Shown one piece after another: positions 1-11,173 of a stretch of DNA of 64,000 bases. The stretch is taken from positions 15,379,039 to 15,443,038 of the forward strand of contig JAAONU010000014.1 of NCBI GenBank assembly GCA_012932295.1. The letters run 5' to 3'. The translations under genes were made by a program, and so were the position numbers. Under the pieces are notes generated by a model. The model saw only the letters and a program-made list of their open reading frames with translations. It was not told where the DNA came from and made no database searches. The DNA is from Cyclina sinensis (taxonomy: Eukaryota; Mollusca; Bivalvia; Venerida; Veneridae). Each line of letters begins with the position of its first letter. Positions within the stretch are counted from its first letter, which is position 1.

Positions 1-3000
1 CTTTGTTGAAACCTTACACGGTATATTTTATATGCGAAAAAAGAATTGTTAACTTTAACTGTTTGTTATAACTTCAACTACTTTAACTACCTGTTTTCGA
101 TGAAGTGTCATTTTAAATTCCTTGAGGAAGTACCAGTTTGCATTCTCCCCATCCAGCAATAATGATTCATATTTCACTTTGGCCTCTTCTCCAAATGAGT
201 GAAGATTCTTCTTTGAATCTAGTAGCAAACATGTAGGTGTCTTTGCATTCAGAAGTCCTATTCCATTACCTGACCAATTGTTAGTATATATTTTCAGAGG
301 GTCTGTATTGTAGTCATGCTTGAAAGAAAAAGCGTATCCCGAATAGGTAGTACCAAAATCGATGGCTGCAACAACAATTTTGCTCGTGTCCGTTGTAAAA
401 GAGATGGGTTGATACCAGCTGAAACGATTGAAAGAAGGTGCAATTGTTGCATTTTGTTTGTTTTACAAAGACTGTTTCAGTATCGTTTCGTGCCTTAAAA
501 CTATTTAATATGTGCTGCAAACGAGTTATTGAAAAAAAAGATCATAAGTCACTTTTTCAGTACGTCAAGTAAAATAATAAAATTCTTTCTTGTCTCTATA
601 CCTTTGAAATATTTTCATATAATTTATTCATATGACACAACTATCCAGTTAGAAACAGTCTAGATTGCTATATAAAACTCGTCTGCATTTTTTTTATTAT
701 TTTTTATTTGTCTTTATCAGTGAGATGAAGAAAATCTTTGACACAGGTTGAGATAGGCTGTTTGTTTAGTAACTGATTTTAAAACTAAACAAACAAAAAA
801 CAAGCATGTGTTGCTTTAGAAAACTTTACTCATACTGAGATAAACAGTGGTGTGTCTAAGACTTTGAACATGGCATTATAGAAATTTTATTCTATGAAAT
901 CGAAAATCTAAAATCTAAAAATTGTTTTATTATGGACGCTGATTTTCAAACCGACTGTTTACAAAATGTGTTTTTGTGTTACAATATAACTGGTGTGCTG
1001 AGGGCTGTATTGCAAGAAATAGCTGCTTTTTGAAAGATCAAAAGTGTGTTTAAAATGACATCTAAAATGCAACAATACAATCAATTAAACTTATTATGAT
1101 TGGCTGTATGGCATGTTGTCACCTGTTGCAATTATTCCAAGAGTTTAAAACAATTTAAACCAGATGTTTCTGTAGAAAAACGCACGTCTCCTCCAGCGCA
1201 TCATTGAAACAGAGAATTGTGAACTGGAGAATAGGAATGAGTGTGTTGGAAAACAAAGCTTGGTATAACAAGTAATATTGTTGCAGAAGAAGAGATATAA
1301 CAAAACCGATACAGCAAAGCTTTTAATGTATAAAGTGACATATTTGTTGGAAATATTTTTGTAAGCACTTATTGAGATGGTACAGTGTAACGACTTACCA
1401 GACAGTGTTGATAACATGACACATTATTAACTGAAAGAACTTCAAATTTAAATGTAAGTGACCTTGACCTTTGTCGCAGTGATCTCAATGGAGAAAATAA
1501 AGTATCATATGAAGTTTGAAGGTTTTAGGTCAAAAGGTGCTCTACTTATCAAATGGAAACAGTGTGACAGATGAACAACTGGCACTGCAAAAGAAAGAGT
1601 TCCAAAGTCTGGCTAAAATGGCACTCGAGGTATTGATCAGAGAATTATTTTATATTTAAGTTAATGTGACCTTGTCCTTTGACCTACAGACACCCAAAAT
1701 CATAGGCGTCTGTAACTCAATCATCTTATGAAGTTTGAAGACACAAGGTCAAATAGAATTCTAATTATTGAGCACAAACAAAGTTAAAGGTAATTTTGAC
1801 CTTGACTTTTGATCAGCTGACCCCAAAATCAATAGGCTTCTTCTATTCAACAAGGGCAATCATACTATTAAGTTTAAAGACACTGGGTCTAAGAGAACTC
1901 TAGTAATTGAGCGGAAATCATTTTCTTATTTTAGGCTTCTATGACCTTGACCTCTGACCAGCTGACCTAAAAATAATAGCTTCTTCTACTCAACAAGAAC
2001 AATCATCCTTTGAAGTTTGAAGACTCTTGGTCAAACGAAACTCAAGTTATTGAGCGGAAATTAATTTCAAGTTAAAGATCACTGTGACCTTGACTTTTGA
2101 CCGGCTGACGACTCTAGAATCGATACACCTTTTCTACTCATTAATCACAATCACCCTAAGAAGTTTAAAGGCCCTGGGTCAAGAAAAAAATTATTGACAA
2201 GTAACCATTTCCAAGTTAAAGATCATTGTGACCTTGACCTTTTACTCCCTGACACCAAAATCAAAAAGCTTCTTTTACTCTTTAAGTACAATCATCCTGT
2301 GAAATCTGAAGACTCTGGTTTAAATAGAACTCAAGTTTTTGAGTGAAACCAATTTCAAGTTAAAGAATACTCTGGCCTTAACCTTTCACCGGCTGACCAT
2401 AAAATCAACAGGCGACTTTTACTCATTATGGACAATAATCCTGTGAAGTTTGAAGACTCTGAGTCAAACAGAACTCAAGTTTTTGAGCGGAAACCATTTT
2501 CAACGATCACTGTGACCTTTACCTTTGACCCACTGACCTCAAAAACAATAGCTTCTTCAAATCAACAAGGACAATCATCCTAAGAAGTATGAAGACTCTG
2601 GGTCAAATAGAACTCGTTATTGAGTGGAAACCAATTTCAAGTTAAAGACCAATGTGACCTTGACCTTTGTCCGGCTGACCCTAACATCAATAGGCTTCTT
2701 TTTTACTATTAAGGACAATTATCCTTTGAAGTTTGAAGGCTCTTGGTCAAATAAAACTCAAGTTATTGAGCGAAAACTAGGTTAAAGATCACTGTGACCT
2801 TGACCTTTGACCGGCTGACCCCAAAACCTAAAGTCTTCCATACCTTAATCAGGACAGTCATTTTATGAAGTTTGAAGACACTAGGTTAAACAGAACTGTA
2901 GTTATTGAGCGGAAACTGTTTTCTAATTCAAGGTCATATCCGATAGACAATAAGTTTCTGTAACTCAATAAGTGCAATCACCCTGTGAAGGTTCAAGACT

Positions 3001-4524
3001 CTAGGTCAAAGGTACTCTAGTTATCTGACAGAAACTGTGACGGACGGATAACCGGACAGACGGAATGACAGACGGGCAAAACAATTCTGAAGTTCTTTTT
3101 TAACAGTGATATGAGCTGGTGACTTAAAATTTAATCAACATCAGAATTTTCCAAAGTAATCATTACACATCTTCTTTCATGTAATTAGGTTTACTTATAA
3201 CTTTTTTGACAAGGTATACCATAGACCTTTGACAGTGACCTGGTTTTTGAGACCGCATAATCCAGATCCAAACTTATGCATGTACTTACAATCATCGCGA
3301 ACTTTTTTGTCATCAAGGTCTCTGAAGATCAGTTTAAACTTGTGTTACCCAGAGTATTCACAAGACTCACCTGATAATTTTTTTCACCCCCATGCCCCAG
3401 TTTCAAATTCATCTGAAACAATCTATTTCCTCTGATATTTAATGATGACCTAGTTCTTAATTCCACATGATCCAGTTTCATCATCTCCCAATACATGATG
3501 AAGACAATCTTTCTAAGCAAATTTATATGATATTTAGTAAGCAATGTGACCTCTGGCGTGTCCAAAAGATATTCATTTAATAGTAATCTATATTTTTTCT
3601 TTCCACAAAATTCGGTTCCAAGATCGTTAAAAACATCAATACAATCGTTCTTAGCAAGTTACATGGGAAGTGGTTAAAATGTGACCTCTAGTATATTCAT
3701 AAACTTTTTCGTTGATATTAAATGGAGAGCTTATTTTTGACACTATATTATCCGACTGAAAATTCATAATTCAGATTATATATGCATTTTTTCTGCAAAT
3801 TCTGTGATGGTGAAAATGTATCAAATAGAGTGCAAACAAGGGTTTTTCCCCGATCTCACCTGTTGATCTAGCTTTTGAACCCACATGATGTCGTTTAAAA
3901 CTCACATAAGAGATAACTTTTCTATACACTCTTCTTAGCAGGATTTTATAAAGATCAATCACACCAACGATCTTAATAAGAACCCTTACAGATGTTTTGT
4001 ACGCACATCACAGGACGCACGCAAGGTTTACGCGCCGACCGCAAAATCTCTAACTGACACCTTGTGTTCAGGTGAGATACAAAAAAAGTTTTAAAAACCG
4101 ACCGTTAAGACTTAGGCGGATAACATGATACTTAATTGTTCCATTTAATGTCTGGCATGTAGCTATACATGGAGGATAAACCTTTCATCTTTTCTAATAT
4201 AACTAAGTCAATTTTATGATGAAATTAATTAAATGGAGGATGACACTGCATCTAAACTTTAAATAGAATCTTATTCCGGCCACTTTTATTAAGTTAACAC
4301 GTAATTCAAGGCAATGTTATGAGTGGTCTAGTTCTCTCCTTACTATTCAGCGTAGTAGAAGGGGCAGGTAATCCAGATTAATTAATGAGGTATTTTGACC
4401 TTTTTCACATAGTTACGTACCCTGAAGGTTGCCCAGTTGCTCCTAGTACTTCGTAATTTCCCTCTTCTTTTTCCTCATCTTTTTTCTGCTTACGTTCTTC
4501 CTTTTTCCCAAAAAACCTCTTCAT
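1..4524 (-). CDS. HSPA12-like gene D, 5' two exons only (gene continues left of window)
   Basis: HSPA12 proteins are atypical HSP70 relatives: they keep the actin-like ATPase fold and lack the usual HSP70 substrate-binding domain. Two exons are visible. Exon 1 (4421-4524, 104 nt) starts with ATG at 4524 and encodes 34 residues rich in Lys/Glu, beginning MKRFFGKKEERKQKK, then a GT donor (GTACGT). Exon 2 (91-418, 328 nt) is open throughout and carries the phosphate-1 motif AIDFGTTYSGYAF, ending at a GTAGTT donor. The join makes a split codon GG|C (Gly), the same residue as in the other copies. Intron 1 is 4.0 kb and swollen by repeats. Exon 2 has no ATG of its own: the codon that is ATG in gene A is ATT here, and an in-frame TAA lies just upstream. 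Exons 3-5 would lie left of position 1, so whether the gene is functional cannot be judged. Confidence 0.8.
1455..3110 (+). repeat. pearl-like tandem array (period about 143 bp) ending in ACGG-rich tail
   Basis: About ten diverged units share the core GTGACCTTGACCTTTGACC, near 1459, 1663, 1797, 1941, 2083, 2227, 2365, 2507, 2651 and 2794. Most steps are 134-144 bp. Each unit also contains 'GAAGTTTGAAGACTCTGGGT' and 'ATTGAGCGGAAAC' variants. The array ends with an ACGG/ACAG-rich stretch at about 3035-3080. Core tandem repeats followed by an ACGG microsatellite is the layout of bivalve pearl elements (non-autonomous Helitron-like); that assignment is inference. It sits in intron 1 of gene D and is absent from the matching introns of A and C. 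Confidence 0.65.
3190..4090. repeat. Segment duplicated at 54530-55370
   Basis: The phrases 'ACCATAGACCTTTGACAGTG', 'CAATCATCGCGAAC' and 'CCTGTGTTCAGGTGAGAT' recur in order at 54549-55370 with moderate divergence. This marks intron 1 of D and the upstream part of copy C as paralogous. It is not coding. Confidence 0.7.
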
Positions 4525-5681
4525 TTCTCATGCGATTACCACTGATTCCGTTCTGTTTAACTCGTGTGCAGTACAACCCTTTCTCAAGAATACAAAGTAT
4601 TAAAATTAAAAACATCCAAAAACTAAAATACAGAAAGTCAGTAAAATGCCAAAATGATCAAAGTGTTAATCACTTAAAAACTGAAATATATCCAGCCAGT
4701 TGCGGAAGTTAGCAGAAGAATCGTGGAATAGCTTATTCAGGTAAAAACACATATTCTCTCATAAAACTGGCACAGTAACGATATCACTCATGTATATAAG
4801 GTTGGTTTTCAGCTGTTATCTTTTCGGCGTCCTAAAAATTGTAAAATTATCTCGAATCCTTTCTGTTATCCGGTTTTTAACTTTTTGCTTACTTACATTT
4901 CCTGAATTACATTTTTAAATATTTTGGTATTCGCTATAGCATTTTCTACTTCACTAAGTGTTCTTCATGACTTCCTATTTCACGATTTATATATAAATAG
5001 ATTAAATATTTGGTTTGAAAACGGAAGATGAAATTTATGTCTTGCCAGGGTGAGCACACACGACCTATCATTTGTAAATAAGAAACATGGCTAGAATGGG
5101 TTATTTAGGGAAATTGTTGTGTTGTCATTACCGTACTAGTATCATAGCGCTGAATGGGCGGTGTGTTCATACTTGAAATGTAGGTAGGTGAGATTATATA
5201 ATAAAGATAATTACAAAGTATATAGATAAACGCATACAACAGTTAAACCTTCAACCTGGAATGGAAAGTATTCTGTTTAACTTGTCCATTACCTTATTAG
5301 TGTTAATAAATATGTGGGCCGTTTTGAAAATTGACCCGTTTTTAAATGAGTGGTCTCGCGAGACCCAACTTATTTGTCACTATTGGTAATATATTGTTTA
5401 TTGATGCGCGCCTGCATAACTCAAAACAACTATTCTAGACACTTTTCTAAAGAGTGCATGCACAAGATACTTGTTCGGATTGCTTTTTATTTTTAATTTT
5501 ACCTGTCTTCAAACATTATCTGCTTCGTATTCATTGTAACTGCTTTCGTATTTATGTACTATTTTCTTCTGAGTTGGCGCCCCATCCCCAAGTCAGTCCA
5601 GAAGTCATTCTGCATATGACGTTGGCCCATGTTGATCCGAAACCGCCCAAAATCTTGCTGGGTCAATTTTGGTTGAATACG

Positions 5682-5684
<3 letters not shown>
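4525..5684. promoter_or_regulatory. 5' flank of gene D; block repeated upstream of gene A
   Basis: No gene is seen on either strand here. About 4525-5060 aligns with 37542-38020, upstream of gene A. 5090-5640 aligns with 38040-38470, 11640-12240 and (second half) 9420-9620. The position just 5' of exon 1 in two gene copies suggests it holds the promoter, but no clear TATA box or perfect heat-shock element (alternating GAA/TTC triplets) was found. Confidence 0.4.

Positions 5685-5730
<46 letters not shown>
5685..5730. repeat. (TA)n microsatellite
   Basis: Uninterrupted alternating AT over about 46 bp. It produces the artefactual Tyr-Ile repeat ORFs on both strands. Confidence 0.95.
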
Positions 5731-5735
<5 letters not shown>

Positions 5736-5807
5736 CATAAGGTCACGAAGCGTGACTGTGCTCACTTCTCTCGCAGAAAACAGTTAAACTTTGATTATGC
5801 AATATAT

Positions 5808-6617
5808 AAAGGGAAATTGAACATTTTTTGAGACAAAGGTTGCCAATTAATTGTCTGGACACAGAAAACAACAGCTGAAGGAGATGGAGGGTATGTTTCT
5901 CAAAATTACAGCCAACTCTAAAAGCAATCTTTCCAGTAAGTTTGTCTCTTCGTCTTTGAGAACAATGAAATTTCGAGGAAAAAGCAACTAGGAGCAGTTC
6001 AAGGCTAACGTAGATGTTCTGAACAATTTACTTGCTGCATAAATTTTTCTTTCTTCCAAAAAACAAAAATTAAGTTGAATATTTCCGACAGTACTTTTTT
6101 TGTACACAATATGGTATTATTACTTGTAGTTTGCACGTGGGTTGTGCATGAGTCATACTGTTTATTTAGTATTACGGGCCAGCTGTAATGTTTATTTCAA
6201 TAGTTGTGTTTACAGTGATGAAATATGTTTGGTGGTTGAAGCAAATTTTAGATGGGTTACTGAATGTTTGGGTATTTTTCGAAATTGTTAGATATAAAAC
6301 CTTCAGCTGAAGAAGGAAGTTTTCCATTGGTTAAGTGTTGCTTTTATGAAGTTTTGGGGCAGAATTCGTAATTGTTAGTTTAATTGCCTCTGATAATAAC
6401 GTTAATACAGCCGTAAATTAAACATCAAAATGTTTTGACGGGAAAGCTTGAAGGGTGCTCAGGAATGCCGTGCTGTAATTAATATAATACGATAATTAGT
6501 TATATGTATATTGATTGTAACACTGAAAATAGTATTAACAATGTTGACAAATAAATTATACCGGAAGTACTAGCTAAGTCCAATTGCGGTAGACCAATTT
6601 TTGAAACAGTAGGTAAA
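5808..6617 (+). mobile_element. Retroelement gag-like family, copy I (left part, decayed)
   Basis: Aligns with 24495-24790 (the stretch encoding a KHKEQQLKEIKDMFLKI-like segment in copy II) and then with the downstream non-coding part of the family. Stops and indels break the frame, and the middle, including most of the zinc-knuckle exon region, is missing: only a trace of its end is left near 6440-6470. The copy resumes at 8895 after the inserted TIR element. The family resembles gag-like ORFs of DIRS/tyrosine-recombinase retroelements of molluscs; that class is inferred from memory of the family, not proven. Confidence 0.5.
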
Positions 6618-7894
6618 CACCGTGTCCAATCGTTACAATTGGAAGGAGGATTTGTAACGCATCCGCAGTCGTGTATTTCAGGGATTTAGGAAGGGTAGAT
6701 GTAAATGTTTTCCTCATTATTTCTTCATTTTTTCTGTCTGGTTTTTGTTTAATGGTCTAAGATGACCTTCAATCAATGTAGATTCTTGCTCCAAAACTGT
6801 TTTGTCTCAGAACTTTGCCATTTTCAAGATCATTCAGGAAAACCTAGAGTTAGAAAGAAAAAAGCTTGATTTTAGCACGATGTTTTGAAGATTTCTTGAC
6901 ATAAACGTATCAAACAACTTTATATTTTGTTTGGTTTACAAGAATTTCATAGTAAAAATTGATTTTAATTTAAACTTTATCCCTGCGTTTCCAATTAAAT
7001 ACTGATATAATCGTTTTTGCTAACGAAACACATGTAACGTAGGCGCAGTTATTTTTGTGACGCACGCGGAGCAAGGATTCAATAACTTTCAAGTACCTTT
7101 TCTCACCGTATTTGACCAAATAACAAATAACTAGATGTATTTAATATTTTTATTCTTACTATGAAATTCTTGTAAACCAAAAAAAATATAAAGTCCTCAT
7201 ACGTTTATGTCAAGAAATCTTCAAAATATCGTGCTAAAATCAAGCGTTTTTCTTTCTAACGCTAGGTTTTCCTGAATGATCTTGAAAATAGCAAAGTTCT
7301 GAGACAAAACAGTTTTGGAGCAAGAATCTACATTGATTAAAGGTCCTTCATCCCTTCGTAATCCCTGAAATACACGACTGCAGATGCGTTACAAATCCTC
7401 CTCCCAATTGTAACAATTGGACACGGTGATAATGCTTTACAATCAAACAGGATGACTAGAGCCAATTCTCGGCTTTACACATCCGGGTACTTTTTAAAGA
7501 TAGTATATCCGTACTTGGGTGTAACTCGGATTTTATCGTTGAGCTATATATAACTTCAAGATTAAAAATTACAAAAACTAGAACATATAACAAAAGAAAC
7601 TGTCTTAATTTCCAAGACCTATGGCCTGATAAGTGCATTTGTAACGATTCTAATTAATCAAAGTTGTTAGGTTTCATAACAAACGACTTTAAAGTCAAAT
7701 AGGCTCTAAGGATAAAGTCCGAGTAACGATCCACAACCGAATGCTTAAATTAGTTAGTTACTGTTATCTGATTGGTTATTGGCTAGAATGACGTCATGCT
7801 TAAGCCGACAATCTGCTTCCTTAAAAAGCTTTCTTTATTTACATTTGATTGTATTAAAAATCTTCATCAAATTTATCTTTAACACTCCTTGAAG

Positions 7895-8096
7895 AGCCAC
7901 CGGGGTCCAGGGGTAGAGCACAGGGCTCCGGATCCGGAGGTCGCGGGTTCGAATCCCGTCAGAGGCGAGATTCTCTCACGATCTTCACATTCCTCACCTC
8001 GGCGCGAATACTGGTATGGAACCCAGGAAGCAGTCATCGAACGTCGTGATTCTAAGTTGTAAGAACTTGTATCGCAATCGATGAAAAATAAATGAG
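7895..8096 (+). mobile_element. tRNA-derived SINE, copy 1
   Basis: The tRNA-like head has an A-box-like GGGGTAGAGC (about 7910-7919) and a B box GGGTTCGAATCCC (7945-7957), the internal RNA polymerase III promoter. The body and tail (ACCCAGGAAGCAGTCATCGA, then AAGTTGTAAGAACTTG and CAATCGATGAAAAATAAA) recur on the minus strand at 27540-27753, which defines a family of about 200 bp. The anticodon arm does not fold as a normal 5-bp stem with a 7-nt loop, so this is not a working tRNA gene. Confidence 0.75.
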
Positions 8097-8230
8097 TCTA
8101 AACTAAGTCTAAACATTGTACCTTTTAAATTTGATTTCACAAAAATCTTGTTTTTGTGATGCATTACGCGGATGCACAAGCAAAGATAACATATTTTAAT
8201 AGTTTGGAACAAGCAGAGTATAAGTATTAC

Positions 8231-8381
8231 CATACATAAAACTCAACAGAGCATTCACGATTCAAACTGCAGATTACTATATTGCTGTATTCAGTTTTAA
8301 TGAGCTGTGAATTCTCACATTCAATGTCTGCTATTTTTGGGTGAATCAACAAACAACCTGGCACATCCATAATAAGAATAC
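8231..8381 (-). other. Orphan exon-like ORF of unknown origin
   Basis: A 151-nt open stretch flanked by good splice signals: on the minus strand a pyrimidine-rich acceptor ending TTGCAG and a donor GTAATA. The translation includes ECENSQLIKTEYSNIVICSL and reads like real protein, but I do not recognise it. Upstream ATG-containing sequence extends the frame to 8430. No partner exons were found in the window. It lies inside the 6618-8894 TIR element, so it may be a captured gene fragment; chance ORF remains possible. Confidence 0.3.
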
Positions 8382-8894
8382 CTGCAAGTTGACAAACAAA
8401 TTGCTTAATCATTTCACGCAGGTATTTCATGTTTGTTTAATTTAAAACCGCAGGTTGTTAGCAACTTTATGATTTTTGACATAATACATGCGTACATGCG
8501 CTGAAAATACCTATTTAATATTTTTGGGAAACCCCGGATATATACAACTCGCTGATTATTTTTGGGGCATTCATGGGAGATTTTCATTTGTCATTAGGGA
8601 GAAAAAGTAACGTGATGCTCGTTTGGGAGAGGTGCAGCTCGAGAGAGGTGAAAATACACAGATTTCCAATGCGGGGGGGGGGGGGCGGGAATCAAAATAT
8701 AGTTATAAAGAGGATGCCGTTCGTGGGAGGTGACGTTATGGGAGGGTTGACTTAGACTATTAAACAAAAACCAGACAGAAAAAATGAAGAAATAATGAGG
8801 AAAATATTTACATCACCCCTTCCTAAATCCCTGAAATACACGACTGCGGATGTGTTACAAATCCTCCTTTCAATTGTAACGATTGGACACGGTG

Positions 8895-9420
8895 GTAAAG
8901 ATGCACCAGAATCCCTTTCCATTAAGTTTAGGGTATTTCTAATTCAGAATTAAGAGATTTTCCGAATGTGTTTGTTTACACTACCAGTAACCATGTCATG
9001 TCGCCAGTCGTTAAACAAAGAAATTGAAAGGGAGTATATCGGAAATATTGTCAAATAAGGTCAATTAAAAGTTAGCATTTTAAGTTATTCCTGACCGAGC
9101 GTTTTTAAGTAATAATAGATCTACAAGAGAAAACAAAGATTATTTTAGAGAAATAATGTCTTTACTTTAAAAGGGGTAATTTCAGAGGTTAGAGACATTC
9201 CATATGTTGTAAATCATTTAAAGGTGGCCTACCCGATTTTACGTTAGCCACCACCTAGGATAGTGTTGGTATGTAGACATATAAATTCCTATCTTCATTT
9301 CTCTAAAGTAAAATTTGAGGGTGTCAAGGTTGCGAAACAAATATTTACGGAACATAATTTGCTCTTACATTTGACTTAAAGAGTGATTATCACAGTGTAG
9401 AAATATTTAAAGATCAAGTT
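8895..9420 (+). mobile_element. Retroelement gag-like family, copy I (right part)
   Basis: Continues copy I after the TIR element and aligns with 26090-26620 and 40920-41300 (for example 'CCTGACCGAGCGTTTTT' and 'CCTTTCCATTAAGTT'). Non-coding. Confidence 0.55.
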
Positions 9421-9660
9421 AGCGAAACAAATTTTTTTCATAAAGTGCATGCGCAAAATACTTGTTCGGTTTGCTCTCAGTTTTCATTTAACCTGACTTC
9501 GAACGTCATCTTTTCGTATTCTGACTTCCTTCGTATTTGTGTACTATTTCCTTCAGAGTTAGCAACCCCTTCCCCAAGTCAACCCAGGAGTCAAATGACG
9601 ATGGCCGGTGTCGTTCCGTCACTGAACATAATTTGCTCTTTATATATATATTACTCAACT
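9421..9660. repeat. Fragment of the duplicated HSPA12 upstream block
   Basis: Matches 5445-5640: 'GTGCATGC', 'ACTTGTTCGG', 'TTCGTATT' and 'CCCCAAGTCA' recur in the same order. No gene. Confidence 0.6.
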
Positions 9661-9729
9661 TTTGCTAAACACTAAATATTTTAGTGTGAATATTATGGCA
9701 ATGATTTGATAACTGTCCTACAAATTATT

Positions 9730-10310
9730 ATATCCCCGCTTCGAAGAAGTGGGGGGTATACTGTTTTACCCTTGTCCGTGTGTCCGTCCGTCCGTAACAA
9801 ATTTCCGTTGCAGTTTTCTCAGCAACTATAACATGCAGAAGCCTCATATTTCACATATTGCTATACCCTATAGTCCCATATGGTGTAAAGCGATTTTATG
9901 CTCCTTGCTCATCTACTTCCTGTTTACCGAATATTTTTAGATTTTGTCACTATATAGGTGCATTACATCAACCAAATGACATCTTTATTTTCCGTCGCAG
10001 TTTTCTAAGCAACTAGAGCATGCAGCCGCCTGATATTTTGCATATTGCTTTATCCTATAGTCCCATATGGTGTTAAGCGATTTTATGCTCCTTGCTCATC
10101 TACTTCCTGTTTACCGAATACTTAGATTTTTACACATAGTTGACATACATTCACAATTTCCGTCACAGTTTTCTCAGCAACTATAAGATACAGCAGCCTG
10201 ATATTTTGCATATTGCTTTATCCTATAGTCCCATATGGTGTAAAGCGATGTTATGCTTCTTGCTTATCTACTTCCTGTTTACTGAATACTTAGAAGTCAC
10301 CAACACACAG
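9730..10310 (+). repeat. CCGT microsatellite plus three tandem units (about 170-185 bp)
   Basis: A GTCCGTCCGTCCGT run at about 9778-9795 is followed by three units starting near 9802, 9989 and 10157. Each has TTTCCGTYGCAGTTTTCT, then CCTATAGTCCCATATGGTGT, then CATCTACTTCCTGTTTACYG. The combination of CCGT (ACGG on the other strand) and tandem units again resembles bivalve pearl-like elements. Confidence 0.65.
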
Positions 10311-10726
10311 GAAAGGAGGTTCACTTGATCGTGTTTTTGTGAATAAAAACTTCGATGAATCAGAAATCACAGATGTAATACCTGTTCATTATTCCGACCA
10401 TTTTCATATCCATCTAGCTGTGCCTTGGATGAAGTTGTATTAAGTTCAGGTAAATACTTGGAAAAATTTGACATTCTTTAAACATATGACAAATGCAAAT
10501 TACATTATGAAAGTCAAATTTCTGATAGCGGGGGTATCACTAGTGAGCATTAGTTCACAAATTTACTTGTTTTTAATGTCAATTTCATGTTTAATCAATT
10601 TGATTGAAGGACACATTTTCTACTGCTTTTGCATTATTTATATGCCTAAGATCAGTGAGAACCCATATATATATTTTTTTTTGGACACGCAACTTGTTTT
10701 CTAAACTTTTACAACCCCAATTATAT
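10311..10726. other. Intergenic, nothing recognised
   Basis: AT-rich unique-looking sequence. A 78-codon ORF at 10468-10704 has no recognisable content. Confidence 0.5.
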
Positions 10727-11173
10727 TTACAAGTTTAGACTCAGAAGCGTTTGTGTGACCACTGTTTGGCAACGCTTTCTCTTGCTCACTATGAGGTTTC
10801 TGAAAGTCCTAACGTGAATGGCGACCAATTCTTGCACCAACATGGCCTCCAGCTCCTGTATGCTTCCAGGTTGCACCTGGCGAGCTAATATCCGTACCTG
10901 CAGCTCATTCCACAAGTGATCAGAGGGATTTAGGTCGGGTGATTAAGCTGGCCAGTCAAGGCGCCCAATACCCTCGTTCTGCAGGTAGTGCTGGACTACC
11001 CGGGTCCTTTGGAGAAGCGCATTATCGTCCATTAAAATGAACTGATCGCCCACTGTACCGGCATACAGCCTAACCTTGGTGTCAAACTTCGCATCGATGT
11101 ACCGCAGACCCGTCAATGTAATCTCTTTACAGAGCTTTACGTCAGTTATTACATTCCAAAGCATGCATTGCAA
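10727..11173 (-). pseudogene. Tc1/mariner-type transposase, C-terminal relic
   Basis: DDE transposases of this family cut and paste their own element. The minus strand shows RLYAGTVGDQFILMDDNALL, holding the second catalytic Asp, then WPA, a TAA stop, and SPDLNPSDHLW, where the family usually has the catalytic Glu in a DLNPIEHLW context; here it is Asp. It is followed by ARQVQPGSIQELEAMLVQE, a typical Tc1-like C-terminus. The N-terminal DNA-binding domain and first catalytic Asp are absent. The element is dead. Confidence 0.8.

Larger units (their letters stand above)
419..4420 (-). other. Intron 1 of HSPA12-like gene D
   Basis: Non-coding stretch between the two D exons. About 480-1020 is clearly related to 36500-37070 (gene A) and 53400-53850 (copy C), so it is original intron sequence. 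1455-3110 is a tandem array. 3190-4090 matches 54530-55370. The segment corresponding to 1020-4040 is missing from gene A, whose intron 1 is only 1.26 kb. No coding sequence is supported here; the short ORFs at 1145-1417, 3229-3435 and 3771-3962 have no recognisable content. Confidence 0.7.
6618..8894. mobile_element. TIR-bounded DNA element with internal foldback, 5-bp target duplication
   Basis: The left end begins CACCGTGTCCAATCGTTACA and the right end is its inverse (…GGACACGGTG). The terminal inverted repeats are about 140 bp (6618-6757 and 8757-8894). Both sides are flanked by GTAAA (6613-6617 and 8895-8899). Related sequence without the element exists at about 26085 and 40915 (AGTAAGTAAAA), which acts as an empty site. 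Inside, 6757-6960 is inverted at about 7140-7345, followed by a second inverted copy of the tip ending at 7428. The element also holds a SINE and an exon-like ORF. No transposase was found, so it is non-autonomous. Confidence 0.75.

Noticed and set aside
1455..3110. CRISPR-like array
   Set aside because: Units are long, diverged and lack spacer/repeat alternation; the DNA is eukaryotic.
4437..4712. Plus-strand ORF at the D upstream region (also 37412-37663)
   Set aside because: Antisense shadow of the HSPA12 5' exon.
5454..5831. 125-codon ORF with Tyr-Ile repeats
   Set aside because: It crosses a (TA)n microsatellite; the repeats are an artefact on both strands.
7901..7968. A functional tRNA-Arg-like gene
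   Set aside because: The anticodon arm does not fold correctly, and the sequence continues into a SINE body shared with 27540-27753.
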